From NCBI GenBank assembly GCA_945865525.1, contig CAMBDY010000013.1:1-61510 (forward strand): DNA of 61,510 bases, read 5' to 3'. The translations under genes were made by a program, and so were the position numbers. Origin of the DNA: Nitrospira lenta (lineage in GTDB: Bacteria > Nitrospirota > Nitrospiria > Nitrospirales > Nitrospiraceae). The first letter of the stretch is position 1; each line of letters begins with the position of its first letter. Below the pieces are notes generated by a model, which saw nothing but the letters and a program-made list of their open reading frames with translations, was not told where the DNA came from and did not search any database. Positions 41,606 through 50,092 of the stretch are shown one piece after another.

Positions 41606-42426
41606 CATTACGCAACGGACTTTCCGAAGAACTCAATCGCCAAGGCAACGAGCATTTTTCGCGTGGTTTCTATACTGACGCCTATACTTGCTATGCCAAG
41701 GCGCTGGAATGCGACCGTCTGACTGGAGACCAACGGGCGTTGGCTGCCACCTTGGGAAACCTTGGGAATATTTGCGCGGTGAGTGGCCGCCGGGATTCGG
41801 CCCAGACCTATTACCAAGAGGTCTTGGAACTCCAGAAAATTCTCGGGGACGAGAAGGGGATCGGGACGACTTTAGGTAATTTGGGAAATCTCCGAGCCGA
41901 TGCCGGCGAATGGGCGCGTGCTAAGGCCTACTATCTTGAAGCCTTGGATCTCATGAGTCGGGTCCATGATGAGGCGGGCAAGGCAGTACTCTTTTCTGAT
42001 CTGGGCTTGGTAGCCCGTGAGACCAAAGAGTACGACTTGGCGATCAAATACTATGAACAGTCGCTCGTGCTCATGAGGCGGTTAGAGAATCAGGGCGGCG
42101 TGGCTGATGCCTGGCGCATGATTGGGCGAATCTTTTTTCTCCAGCAGCGCTATGGCGACGCTATTGCCTGCTGCCAAACCAGCCAGTCCATCGCCGAACG
42201 CTCGCGCGATGAACTGCGGACGGGCGGTGCCCGTTATGTGCTGGCCCAGTGCTACGAAGAAACTGGCAACCTACGTGAGGCGGTGGAAATTCTTGAGCTG
42301 GTGGTGCATATGGATCGCAAGTATCAGTTGCCAAAACTCGAGGAGAATATCCAGCGGCTAGCGGCTCTACGGATCAAGCTTGCAACCCAGGAGGGGGCAC
42401 TACCTCGTCGAAAGATGCACGTATGA
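41602..42426 (+). CDS. Tetratricopeptide repeat protein
   Basis: A 274-residue protein built of about six TPR units, for example YTDAYTCYAKALE, DSAQTYYQEVLEL, ARAKAYYLEALDL and DLAIKYYEQSLVL, spaced roughly 40 residues as in the Rapsyn/LGN type (TLGNLGNI repeated). No signal peptide. TPRs mediate protein contacts; the partner is unknown. Overlaps of four bases with both neighbours suggest one translational unit with the MBL-like gene and the next gene. Confidence 0.85.
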   Translation: MTLRNGLSEELNRQGNEHFSRGFYTDAYTCYAKALECDRLTGDQRALAATLGNLGNICAVSGRRDSAQTYYQEVLELQKILGDEKGIGTTLGNLGNLRADAGEWARAKAYYLEALDLMSRVHDEAGKAVLFSDLGLVARETKEYDLAIKYYEQSLVLMRRLENQGGVADAWRMIGRIFFLQQRYGDAIACCQTSQSIAERSRDELRTGGARYVLAQCYEETGNLREAVEILELVVHMDRKYQLPKLEENIQRLAALRIKLATQEGALPRRKMHV

Positions 42427-42860
42427 GTTATGGCGCTTCGACGGCTTGGGCCACGCTTCGGGCCGCACTAGTCCCCACCTTTCCTCAATTGGAGGAAGTG
42501 GAAGCAGGGGGTGCCTTGACGATGGACCTTGGCACGGATGGATGGCTGTTGGAGGTCACGCCGGACGGGCGGGTCTTGTGCCAGTACGGCATGGCGTTGG
42601 AGGATGTGATGACGCTCCTGTCCGATGGGACACCAGAAGATCTGGGGACCGACGAGATTGCGAAGCAGGCCAAGTACTACATTCAACCGGCTGTGGGCAA
42701 GTACCGCGCGATTCTCCTGAAGTCTGGATTTACGGAAGAGAGTGAGATGAATGACGCTTATGTGGCCGCTCGTTTCGAGCGGCAGGTGGATCTAACGAAC
42801 CCGCCTGCCGTGCAAGATTTGATGAGCTGGTGTCAGCGGACGATCGGTGTGACCCGGTGA
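42423..42860 (+). CDS. Conserved-looking protein of unknown function
   Basis: A 145-residue cytoplasmic protein I do not recognise, with no signal or membrane segment. It contains GWLLEVTPDGRVLCQYGMAL and a C-terminal helix LMSWCQRTIG. It overlaps the TPR gene by four bases and the methyltransferase start by four bases (GTGA), which argues it is truly expressed as part of this group. Confidence 0.65.
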   Translation: MSYGASTAWATLRAALVPTFPQLEEVEAGGALTMDLGTDGWLLEVTPDGRVLCQYGMALEDVMTLLSDGTPEDLGTDEIAKQAKYYIQPAVGKYRAILLKSGFTEESEMNDAYVAARFERQVDLTNPPAVQDLMSWCQRTIGVTR

Positions 42861-43933
42861 GTAGGCAGATCACCACGTTCGATGATTTTCGTACGGTGAG
42901 TACCACCTACCGGTTGCCGCGGGTCTTGATTGCTTCCCTTGAGCTGAATCTCTTTACTGCTATCGGTACGAAGACCTGGACGATTCCTGACCTAGCTCGT
43001 GCCATGAAGGTTAGTGAGAGGGGTCTGGCGATTCTCTGTCGGAATCTCGCGATGGCAGGCCTGCTGAAGAAAAAAAATGAAATTTATCGGAACAGTCGGT
43101 TGGGTGCCACGGCGTTGAACGCACAGCATCCCGCCTATCGGGGGGACTATCTCCGGCTGATCACGAGTCATTGGGCCGATTGGGGGCGTTTACTGGAGTC
43201 AGTGAAGACGGGACTGCCACTCGATCACAATGAGCCGGATGATCCGGACTATCGCCGGCAGTTTACCTGGGCGATGCATCACCGGACTCTGGAGACGGCG
43301 CCGAAGATTTCGGCCCAGATCAACCTGCGTAGTGCGCGGACCTTGCTCGACCTTGGCGGGGGTCCCGGTACTTATGCGATGGCCTTCCTCGCCAAGAATC
43401 CTCGGCTCCGTGCCACAGTCTGCGACCGGCCTGCAGCCCTTGCAGTGGCAAAGGAGATTGCCTCGACTCACAAGGCCGGTCCGCGCCTCTCCTACCAACC
43501 GTTGGATCTGCTAACGGACACCATTCTCGGGACGTACGATGTCATCTGGTATTCGAACGTGCTGCATATCTATTCGCCGCAAGACAATCGAGCGGTGTTC
43601 CGGCGTGCCTTAGCTGCGTTAAATCCTGGAGGCAGACTGCTGATTCAGGATGCCTTCCTCCACGACAGGGATGGGCTGTTTCCCCAAGAGGCAAGTCTTT
43701 TTGCTGTCTCCATGCTGTTGTTTACCGAGCAGGGCAATACCTATTCTGCAGTCGAGACGAAGACTTGGCTGATGGACGCTGGATTTGAATCGATCAAGAT
43801 TGTGCGGATGAAGAAGGGGATGGAGGACTGGGAGGATGGGATCCTCGAAGCACGGGCCCCAACGACTCGTGTAAAAACGCCCGCCCACCAAACAGGGCTA
43901 GTGAAAAGTTCGTCATCCCGCTCATTGCGCTGA
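42857..43933 (+). CDS. SAM-dependent O-methyltransferase-like protein
   Basis: A protein of about 358 residues with an N-terminal winged-helix dimerisation domain (TTYRLPRVLIASLELNLF, then MKVSERGLAILCRNLAMAGL) and a C-terminal Rossmann methyltransferase. The SAM motif LLDLGGGPGTYA is near residue 165, and YDVIWYSNVLHIY and LNPGGRLLIQD follow. The layout matches the Methyltransf_2 group that modifies hydroxyl groups of small aromatics and polyketides; the substrate is unknown. GTG 42857 overlaps the previous stop. The last 140 bases overlap a leftward gene. Confidence 0.8.
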   Translation: MSRQITTFDDFRTVSTTYRLPRVLIASLELNLFTAIGTKTWTIPDLARAMKVSERGLAILCRNLAMAGLLKKKNEIYRNSRLGATALNAQHPAYRGDYLRLITSHWADWGRLLESVKTGLPLDHNEPDDPDYRRQFTWAMHHRTLETAPKISAQINLRSARTLLDLGGGPGTYAMAFLAKNPRLRATVCDRPAALAVAKEIASTHKAGPRLSYQPLDLLTDTILGTYDVIWYSNVLHIYSPQDNRAVFRRALAALNPGGRLLIQDAFLHDRDGLFPQEASLFAVSMLLFTEQGNTYSAVETKTWLMDAGFESIKIVRMKKGMEDWEDGILEARAPTTRVKTPAHQTGLVKSSSSRSLR

Positions 43934-44210
43934 CGAGGAGTAGGGGGTGGATCTCGCTCTGTCCGCCCAAGATGCTCGCGAGGGTGGAGAGGTCTAATGC
44001 CAATCCTACGGTTCCATAGATGACGCAGGCCATGGCAGTCCAGGTCCATCCGATCCGGACGAGGCAGGCAAGAGCTATTGGGGTGGCGATCAGATAGAGT
44101 ATCCAGCCGATTCGTCCAGCCGCTGTTGCAGCTGGGACGAGATGGGTGGTGGTGGCGCCGATGAGGCTGAGCCCCGTCAGCAGGCCGATGAGAGGCCAGG
44201 TATGTCGCAT
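43794..44210 (-). CDS. Possible small integral membrane protein
   Basis: A 138-residue leftward frame with four predicted membrane helices (LIGLLTGLSLIGATT, IGWILYLIATPIALACLV, WTAMACVIYGTVGLAL and a final AMSGMTNFSLALF segment). ATG 44210 is preferred over 44246. It overlaps the 3' end of the methyltransferase gene by 140 bases, and its start codon overlaps that of the rightward DCC gene. The clear helix pattern supports it, but the double overlap lowers confidence. Confidence 0.5.
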   Translation of the reverse strand: MRHTWPLIGLLTGLSLIGATTTHLVPAATAAGRIGWILYLIATPIALACLVRIGWTWTAMACVIYGTVGLALDLSTLASILGGQSEIHPLLLVSAMSGMTNFSLALFGGRAFLHESLGPVLRGSHPPSPPSPSSSAQS

Positions 44211-44664
44211 GAGCACAATGATACCCGTCTCCGCAGGGCACAGCAACCAGACTCGCAGCAGGCCCCAGCCCTGTCTTCTGGTCTACGATGGCCAATGTCG
44301 CCTCTGTGTTACGGCTAAGCAGGGCTTTGAACGGCTGGGGACTCAGATTGATGGCCAGCCGGTCCGAATGGTTTCCTATCAGAGCGACGAGGCCAAGCAG
44401 GCCTTAGGGAAAGTCTATAGGCCTGGTCGTCCAGAGGTGGCATTGCTGGTTCGCCCGAATGGGGAGATTGCCAATGGGCTGGATGCTTTTCTGCCCCTCC
44501 TGCCTAGTCTCAGGGGTGGGCGAGTCCTCGCTCTCTTTCTGCGACTGCCATTGGTCAAACCAGGTAGTTGCCTGCTCTATTGGTTGCTATCTCGATACCG
44601 GTATCAGATCTTCGGGGCAGTTCCGTTTGCGGGAGATTCGGGACACCGTGGCGAGCGTAGCTAG
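44209..44664 (+). CDS. DCC family thiol-disulfide oxidoreductase-like protein (DUF393)
   Basis: A protein of about 151 residues with the family motif YDGQCRLCV (Asp-x2-Cys-x2-Cys) near residue 26 and a C-terminal hydrophobic YWLLSRYRYQIFG. DUF393 proteins are thioredoxin-like and often accompany membrane redox proteins. ATG 44209 or 44218 is the likely start; the frame opens at 44146 inside the opposing gene. The start codon shares bases with the leftward ATG (CATG at 44208-44211). Confidence 0.75.
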   Translation: MSTMIPVSAGHSNQTRSRPQPCLLVYDGQCRLCVTAKQGFERLGTQIDGQPVRMVSYQSDEAKQALGKVYRPGRPEVALLVRPNGEIANGLDAFLPLLPSLRGGRVLALFLRLPLVKPGSCLLYWLLSRYRYQIFGAVPFAGDSGHRGERS

Positions 44665-44710
44665 CAGATTTTTCCAGCACCTTGCTTTCCCGTAGTTGGC
44701 TCGTTGAGGC

Positions 44711-47275
44711 TTGCACAAGGCTGTGCTACGATTCGCCACTGTGATACGGAGCTCGTTCGAGCCCACACTTCCTGAACAGTTTCAGCGATGGCTGGACCGA
44801 GTCGCGCGTCCAATCGAATTCGCGACGCGCGATGCGTTCGCGCATCTTCCTGCTGTTAAAAATCTCAGTCACTTTGTTTCCTCACAGGTCATGCAGGCCC
44901 TGTCCGATCGCGTTTATCCGCGAGGGATTGAAGCGGCCTTGCTCCAGTTGCGTGAGTTGTTCCGTGAAGACCAGCCGTTGTTTTCGGCAGAAGAACAGCA
45001 GCGCCGACTCCAGCAAGCGATGGTCATTCTCGGTGTCTTGCGCAAGGCGGTTAGCCATCCTGCCAAGGCCTGGCAAGAACCATCGCCTCTCGCAATGTCT
45101 CCATTGACCCCCCCAAAGCCACCTGTACGGCCATGGTGGGATCAGCCTATTCGTTTCGCGAAGGGAGTCGGCCCGAAGCGCACCGCGTTGCTCCAACGGT
45201 TCAGGATCGAGACGGTTGAGGATGCCCTCTGGACCCTGCCCCGGTGTTACCAAGATCGCTCGATCATGACTCCGATTGCGCAACTGGTGCCCGGTACCCA
45301 GGCGTCAATCTGCGGCACGGTTATCAAAAGCCAAGCGAAGAAGGCCCGGAGTCGGTCCCTCGCGATCCTCGACATTGTGGTCGAAGACGCCACCGGGCAC
45401 CTTCAGGTCGTATTTTTCAATCAGCCGTTTCTCGAGCAACTCTTTACCGTCGGGACGAGTGTTATGTTGGCGGGGCGTGTAGTCGCAGGGGCGCAGGGCT
45501 GGGTAGCCATGAAAATGGAGGTCACGCAGTACGAAGTCCTAGGCGTGGAAACTGAAGCGCCACTGCATGTGGGGGGGATCGTACCCGTCTATCGCGAAAC
45601 TAAGGGCTGGACGTCCCGGCAGATGCGGGTGCTTATCCGAAGTTTGCTGGACGCTCATCTCGCCGAGGCGCAGGAGCTGTTGCCGGTTTCGCTTCGTGCT
45701 CGCTATCGATTGTCACCAATTCATCAAGCCATTCAGGAGGTACATTTTCCTCAGCCTGGGACTGACGTGGGACAGCTCGATCGTGGAGTCACGTCGGCAC
45801 ATCGGCGCTTGGCCTTCGAAGAACTGTTTGTATTGCAACTTGCCTTGGCCTCGCGGCAGCGAGTCATGAAGGAAGAGGTGAAGCAGGTCCTGTTCAATCC
45901 GAAGACGCCACTCCTCGGTAAGCTGGAGCGGGCGTTACCCTTTCGGTTGACCACGTCACAAGATCGGGTCAATCGCGAAATCCTGTCGGACATGACCTCC
46001 CGCAACCCGATGAACCGTCTGGTGCAGGGCGATGTTGGGTCTGGCAAAACCATCGTGGCGGTTCAGGCGATGGTCCTAGCCTGCGGGTCCGGCTATCAGG
46101 CGGCCTTGATGGCGCCGACGGAAATTTTGGCCGAGCAACATTATCGGACAATGAAGGAACTCCTAGAACCTCTGGGGCTTTCCGTCGTGCTTGTGAGTGG
46201 GGGAGGCCGTGTTGCTGCGCGTAAAGCAATTCGCGGAGCGGTGGGTTCCGGTGCCGCACAGGTCGTGATCGGGACCCATGCGGTCATTCAGCAAGGTGTG
46301 ACATTCGCGAAACTCGGCTTGGTGGTGGTGGATGAGCAACATCGTTTTGGCGTTCTCCAGCGGAAGACGCTCATGGAGAAGGGCTATAAGCCGGACGTGC
46401 TGGTCCTGACCGCGACACCAATTCCGCGCACGTTGGCCATGACGGTCTACGGGGACCTGGATGTCTCGGTGATCGACCAGATGCCGCCGGGGCGAAAGCC
46501 GGTGCGGACATTTCTCTTAAGCGATAGCCAGAAGGGGCGAGCCTATCAGATCCTGCGTGATGAACTGCGAAGCGGGCGTCAGGCCTATGTGGTCTATCCG
46601 CTCGTTGAAGAATCGGAGAAGGCCGATCTGCAGGCGGCCATACAAGGAGCGGAGGAGCTGCAAGCTAATGAGTTGGCCGAGTTTCGCGTCGGGCTGCTGC
46701 ATGGCAGGATGAAGTCGGATGAGAAAGAACGGGTCATGGCCTCGTATAAGAAGGGGGAGATTCAGGTCCTCGTCGCGACGACGGTGGTGGAAGTTGGGGT
46801 TGATGTGCCCAATGCCACAGTCATGATGATCGAACATGCCGAGCGGTTCGGACTGGCGCAGTTACATCAATTGCGCGGCCGCGTTGGGCGCAGTGCACAT
46901 CAGTCCTACTGCTTATTGATTGCGTATGGGGGGGTGTTGTTTGGACCGAAGAAGCCCAAAGAAGCAGGTGAAGCCCCATCGGTGGCGAGGGAGCGGCTAG
47001 ATGTTCTCGTGCGATCAACCGACGGGTTTGTGATTGCCGAGGAAGATCTCCGTATTCGCGGGCCTGGCGAGTTTTTGGGATTTAGGCAATCGGGTATGCC
47101 GGAGTTCCGCGTCGCAAATCTGTTGCGGGATACCGAATTGCTCCAGCAGGCAAGGCAGGAGGCGTTTGCCCTCTTGAAGCAGGATCCGCAGCTAAAGGCA
47201 CCGGCGCACCGTGCCCTGCGAGAAGCGATGCTACGGCGCTGGGAAACGAAGTTGGATTTAGGGTCGGTGAGTTAG
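44711..47275 (+). CDS. recG: ATP-dependent DNA helicase RecG
   Basis: A protein of up to 854 residues that remodels stalled forks and branched DNA. After an N-terminal extension of about 145 residues, the wedge domain opens with RFAKGVGPKRTALLQRF. Helicase motifs follow: GDVGSGKT (Walker A), MAPTEILAEQH (Ia), VVDEQHRFG (II), LTATPIPRTLAM (III), VVEVGVDVPNA (V) and QLRGRVGRS (VI). The TTG start at 44711 is the longest option; GTG codons at 44723 and 44741 are alternatives. It is longer than E. coli RecG at the N-terminus. Confidence 0.96.
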   Translation: MHKAVLRFATVIRSSFEPTLPEQFQRWLDRVARPIEFATRDAFAHLPAVKNLSHFVSSQVMQALSDRVYPRGIEAALLQLRELFREDQPLFSAEEQQRRLQQAMVILGVLRKAVSHPAKAWQEPSPLAMSPLTPPKPPVRPWWDQPIRFAKGVGPKRTALLQRFRIETVEDALWTLPRCYQDRSIMTPIAQLVPGTQASICGTVIKSQAKKARSRSLAILDIVVEDATGHLQVVFFNQPFLEQLFTVGTSVMLAGRVVAGAQGWVAMKMEVTQYEVLGVETEAPLHVGGIVPVYRETKGWTSRQMRVLIRSLLDAHLAEAQELLPVSLRARYRLSPIHQAIQEVHFPQPGTDVGQLDRGVTSAHRRLAFEELFVLQLALASRQRVMKEEVKQVLFNPKTPLLGKLERALPFRLTTSQDRVNREILSDMTSRNPMNRLVQGDVGSGKTIVAVQAMVLACGSGYQAALMAPTEILAEQHYRTMKELLEPLGLSVVLVSGGGRVAARKAIRGAVGSGAAQVVIGTHAVIQQGVTFAKLGLVVVDEQHRFGVLQRKTLMEKGYKPDVLVLTATPIPRTLAMTVYGDLDVSVIDQMPPGRKPVRTFLLSDSQKGRAYQILRDELRSGRQAYVVYPLVEESEKADLQAAIQGAEELQANELAEFRVGLLHGRMKSDEKERVMASYKKGEIQVLVATTVVEVGVDVPNATVMMIEHAERFGLAQLHQLRGRVGRSAHQSYCLLIAYGGVLFGPKKPKEAGEAPSVARERLDVLVRSTDGFVIAEEDLRIRGPGEFLGFRQSGMPEFRVANLLRDTELLQQARQEAFALLKQDPQLKAPAHRALREAMLRRWETKLDLGSVS

Positions 47276-47374
47276 GAGGGGGATGCGTGGAGCTCCGCTC
47301 TGTCACAATCAAGATGCGAGTTCATGCATCCCCCGTCGAGGGGAGTAGCGAGGTAAGTTGAGAGGTAAAAAAGC

Positions 47375-47698
47375 ATGGGACTACTGCAACGGCTAAAGCA
47401 TGATTTGAAAGCGGGGATGGCAACCCTGTGGCTTGGTACAGCGCAGGTGGCGAAGCGCGCATTCAAAGAAACGGAGCTGCTGCGAATCCGCCTTGAAATC
47501 CGTAAGCTCGACCAGCAGTTGGGCGAGCTTTATCGAGATGTCGGCGAGCAAGCGGTGAATCTACGCGCAGGAGGGGAGCCAGTTGAGCGGGTTCTCTACG
47601 ACACGGAAATCGCTCGACTTGTGCAAGAGATTCAAGCGCTAAAAGAGGTGCGGGGGAAGCTTGAATCGGAGATCGCAGAGGTTCGGAGCGAGGTATGA
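47375..47698 (+). CDS. Small coiled-coil protein
   Basis: A 107-residue protein, mostly one long helix with heptad character (LLRIRLEIRKLDQQLGEL and later LVQEIQALKEVRGKLESEI). No signal or membrane segment. I do not recognise a family. AGAGGTAAAAAAGC precedes the ATG. It follows recG after 99 bases and converges on the leftward methyltransferase gene. Confidence 0.6.
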   Translation: MGLLQRLKHDLKAGMATLWLGTAQVAKRAFKETELLRIRLEIRKLDQQLGELYRDVGEQAVNLRAGGEPVERVLYDTEIARLVQEIQALKEVRGKLESEIAEVRSEV

Positions 47699-47700
47699 GG

Positions 47701-47732
47701 ACTCCGGTACGCAGGTTGCGTCTCGCCGGAGT
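47701..47732. terminator. Hairpin between convergent genes
   Basis: ACTCCGG (47701-47707) pairs with CCGGAGT (47726-47732), with an inner ACGC/GCGT stem. It starts three bases past the coiled-coil gene's stop, between convergent genes. No T run follows on the plus strand, so its action as an intrinsic terminator is uncertain. Confidence 0.4.
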
Positions 47733-47781
47733 ACGTATCAGTACCCCTTAATTTATGAAACGGTAATTTCAATTTCACGGT

Positions 47782-49272
47782 TCACTTCTGCGAGTACCAC
47801 CGGTAGCCTTGGTTCTCCGAGAAGCTAGCTTTCGGCGCTCCGCCGGGCTTTTCCAATAATAAGACTTTGAAATCGATGAGGCCGAACCACGCTGGATCTG
47901 CCACATCGTGGTAGTGGCAGCCGTGGAGTTTGGGGAGTATGTCGCCGAGGGCCTGCTGTAATTCCTTTTCTGTGTAGGCTCGCACGGGAAATGGCTTGTG
48001 CATGGCTTGGCAGAACCGTTGAATGGTATAAGCCGCACCGGTGCAGAGGACTTTGGTGTTGGGTTTGATGGCGAGGAATTGGGGCAGCGAGAGATAATGC
48101 TCCTGAAAGCCAAGCCAACGCACGGCCTGGCGCAGGTGGCTGTACTGGACTTCGTATTCTGTATGGCCTGGCAGTTTGACGGGTGCAGGCCAGCCTTCTT
48201 CGATCCCGAATTCAGTCAGAAACGCTTTACCCCCCGGCTTCAACACCCGCCAGAGTTCTGCCACGAAGCGAAAGGGGCCGATGTTAAAGATCACGTCCTC
48301 CGGCAGGTTCTGGTCCAGTGGCAGCCGCACTCGTCTGATCCAATCCAGCGCTTCTTGATGTTGCGGCGTGTCGCCTGTCCCCTCTTGGAGCTCTTTCCTA
48401 GTGAGCTTTACCGGCGTCATGTCGGCCATGTTCTCGTTGTCGATGACGAGGTCGACGGAGCTGTCCTTGAAGGGCAGCCATTCGCCGTTGGCGCGGGTGC
48501 CGATGCCACCCCAGCCTCCGGCTTTGGCACGGGTTATTTGGAGCTTAAGGAATGGCTGGGTGATGTCGAGGGAGATGTACCGGATGGTCTGTTTTTCAAA
48601 CGGTAGGAGTTCCTTGCCCAATTCACGGGCGAGATAGCCAAGTCCGCCGCCCACTTCGACTATGACGCGGGGCTTGGGGTTGAACCAGCCCAGCTTTCGC
48701 AATTGCTTCATGAGGAGCCGGCCATAGGTCAAGCCATTGAGCGCTTCGTTCGGCTCCCGAAAGAGGTGCGACACGGTAGTTTCGATCAGGTCGAAGTGTT
48801 CGTCATTTTCGCTGCTGTCAGTTAGTTCATGGTGGTGAAAGTCTTCAAGATGTTCTTCTCCCTCGAATCCTTTTTGCCCTGACCAGCCTTCACGGATTTG
48901 CTGGAGGAGAAGGTCCCACTTGGCCTTATGGCGGTGGCCACCCGGGGGTTCCGCGCCGTAGTAACAGAGGGAATAGGTAGGGAGGGACCAATGTTCTAAA
49001 TGCCATTGGCCGGGCTGTCCGTCCGGCCCGCAGACTTTCGCGCCGTATTTTTCCAGAAGGGCCGCGACCGATGTGTGGCCATTCATGGCCTGGAGCATCT
49101 CCAGGCCAGTGCGATTCAATCGCACAATGGGTAGATTGTCATCGAGCGGGGCGAACCACCATTCATCTTCGTGATGCTGATAGGTGACAAGGTCAGGGAT
49201 ATGCCAGGCCAGAAGACTGAGTGTCTCTCCGGTGAGGCTGAGTGGTTGATGGATGGCGACAGCTGGTTTCAT
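47782..49272 (-). CDS. PqqD-like domain fused to a SAM methyltransferase
   Basis: A 496-residue leftward protein. Residues about 25-78 resemble PqqD (RLNRTGLEMLQAMNGHTSVAALLEKYG pattern, given here in part), the small domain that binds precursor peptides in RiPP pathways. A class I methyltransferase follows with EVGGGLGYLA at 206-215 and an acidic VDLVIDNENM loop; a third region holds LWRVLKPGGKAFLTEFGIE. The substrate is unknown. It lies 36 bases after the cupredoxin gene in the same direction. No radical SAM enzyme or obvious precursor peptide is next to it. Confidence 0.72.
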   Translation of the reverse strand: MKPAVAIHQPLSLTGETLSLLAWHIPDLVTYQHHEDEWWFAPLDDNLPIVRLNRTGLEMLQAMNGHTSVAALLEKYGAKVCGPDGQPGQWHLEHWSLPTYSLCYYGAEPPGGHRHKAKWDLLLQQIREGWSGQKGFEGEEHLEDFHHHELTDSSENDEHFDLIETTVSHLFREPNEALNGLTYGRLLMKQLRKLGWFNPKPRVIVEVGGGLGYLARELGKELLPFEKQTIRYISLDITQPFLKLQITRAKAGGWGGIGTRANGEWLPFKDSSVDLVIDNENMADMTPVKLTRKELQEGTGDTPQHQEALDWIRRVRLPLDQNLPEDVIFNIGPFRFVAELWRVLKPGGKAFLTEFGIEEGWPAPVKLPGHTEYEVQYSHLRQAVRWLGFQEHYLSLPQFLAIKPNTKVLCTGAAYTIQRFCQAMHKPFPVRAYTEKELQQALGDILPKLHGCHYHDVADPAWFGLIDFKVLLLEKPGGAPKASFSENQGYRWYSQK

Positions 49273-49308
49273 GTTTTGCAGAATGTGGGAAAGAGCCGCC
49301 CGCGCTTT

Positions 49309-49683
49309 CTAGAGATGGGATGGGGTGAACGCATCTGTGACGGTGATGACTCCACGCATGATGGGGTGAATGAGGCAGAGGTAGGGATAGCGGCCTGGAG
49401 CGAGCTCTGGGATTGCAAAGGTGCCGCTCGGGAGCATGAGTCCGGAATCGAAGGCGCAGTGCTCGCCGTCTTCCAGGCAGCCTGCATGGGTCACGGTATG
49501 CTCTGATCCGGTGGGATTTTCCCACTTGATTGGAGACCCTGTCGAGATGGTGACGGATTTTGGGACGAAGTAGGGAGCGGCACTCTCGATCGTGATCGCA
49601 GTGTAGGGAGGCGTTGCTGCCGTCGGCCAGGCCGAGAGCAGTCCCACTGTGAGGAGCAGGGCGATGAGGAGACGAGGGGTCAT
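49309..49683 (-). CDS. Plastocyanin-like cupredoxin, exported
   Basis: A 124-residue protein with a signal peptide (LLIALLLTVGLLSAWPTAA) and a small blue-copper domain. Type 1 copper ligands are His62 (SEHTVTH), Cys103, His106 and Met109 (YLCLIHPIM). It probably carries electrons in the periplasm. ATG 49683 is chosen because AGGAAG lies seven bases upstream; starts at 49701 and 49731 are possible. It heads a leftward pair with the PqqD-methyltransferase gene. Confidence 0.85.
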   Translation of the reverse strand: MTPRLLIALLLTVGLLSAWPTAATPPYTAITIESAAPYFVPKSVTISTGSPIKWENPTGSEHTVTHAGCLEDGEHCAFDSGLMLPSGTFAIPELAPGRYPYLCLIHPIMRGVITVTDAFTPSHL

Positions 49684-50092
49684 AAAGCACTTCCTGAACA
49701 TCCGGTTCCTATACCATAAGAGCTGTCCCAATTGAAAAGGATTCGGCTCTCGCTCTGCCTTTCATTTTACCATGAGAGCCTAGAGTAAGCTCGGGTGGAA
49801 GTTGAGAGGATTAGGGGCCAAGGGGCGTGTTGAACTTTTACGGGTTTAAATATGTGGTGTGAAAAGGTATTTCCTCAGGATACTTAAAAGGCCTTTTAGT
49901 AAGGCCCTTTGAGTGAAGGGCTGAGGCATACCCCTAGGAGATGTTGAGGGGTCTAAATGATGCGAGAACGGGGTTGGTGGGCTTTTTGGGGCATCCTTGA
50001 GAGGAAATAAGTACGTGGGTTGCAAGACCCCAGTAGTTCATGCTAGATGGAGGCCGCGTGAGGCATCCGCTGGATGAGAAAGGAGTATTTCG
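49684..50092. other. Structured intergenic region before the lysine-rich gene
   Basis: About 400 bases without a gene. It holds several short perfect hairpins: GGCCTT/AAGGCC (49890-49906), an ACCCCT/AGGGGT pair near 49931-49953, and CATCC/GGATG just upstream of the lysine-rich gene's ribosome binding site. The leftward strand of the first could act as a terminator (AAGGCC then TTTT). No RNA family is recognised. Confidence 0.4.
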
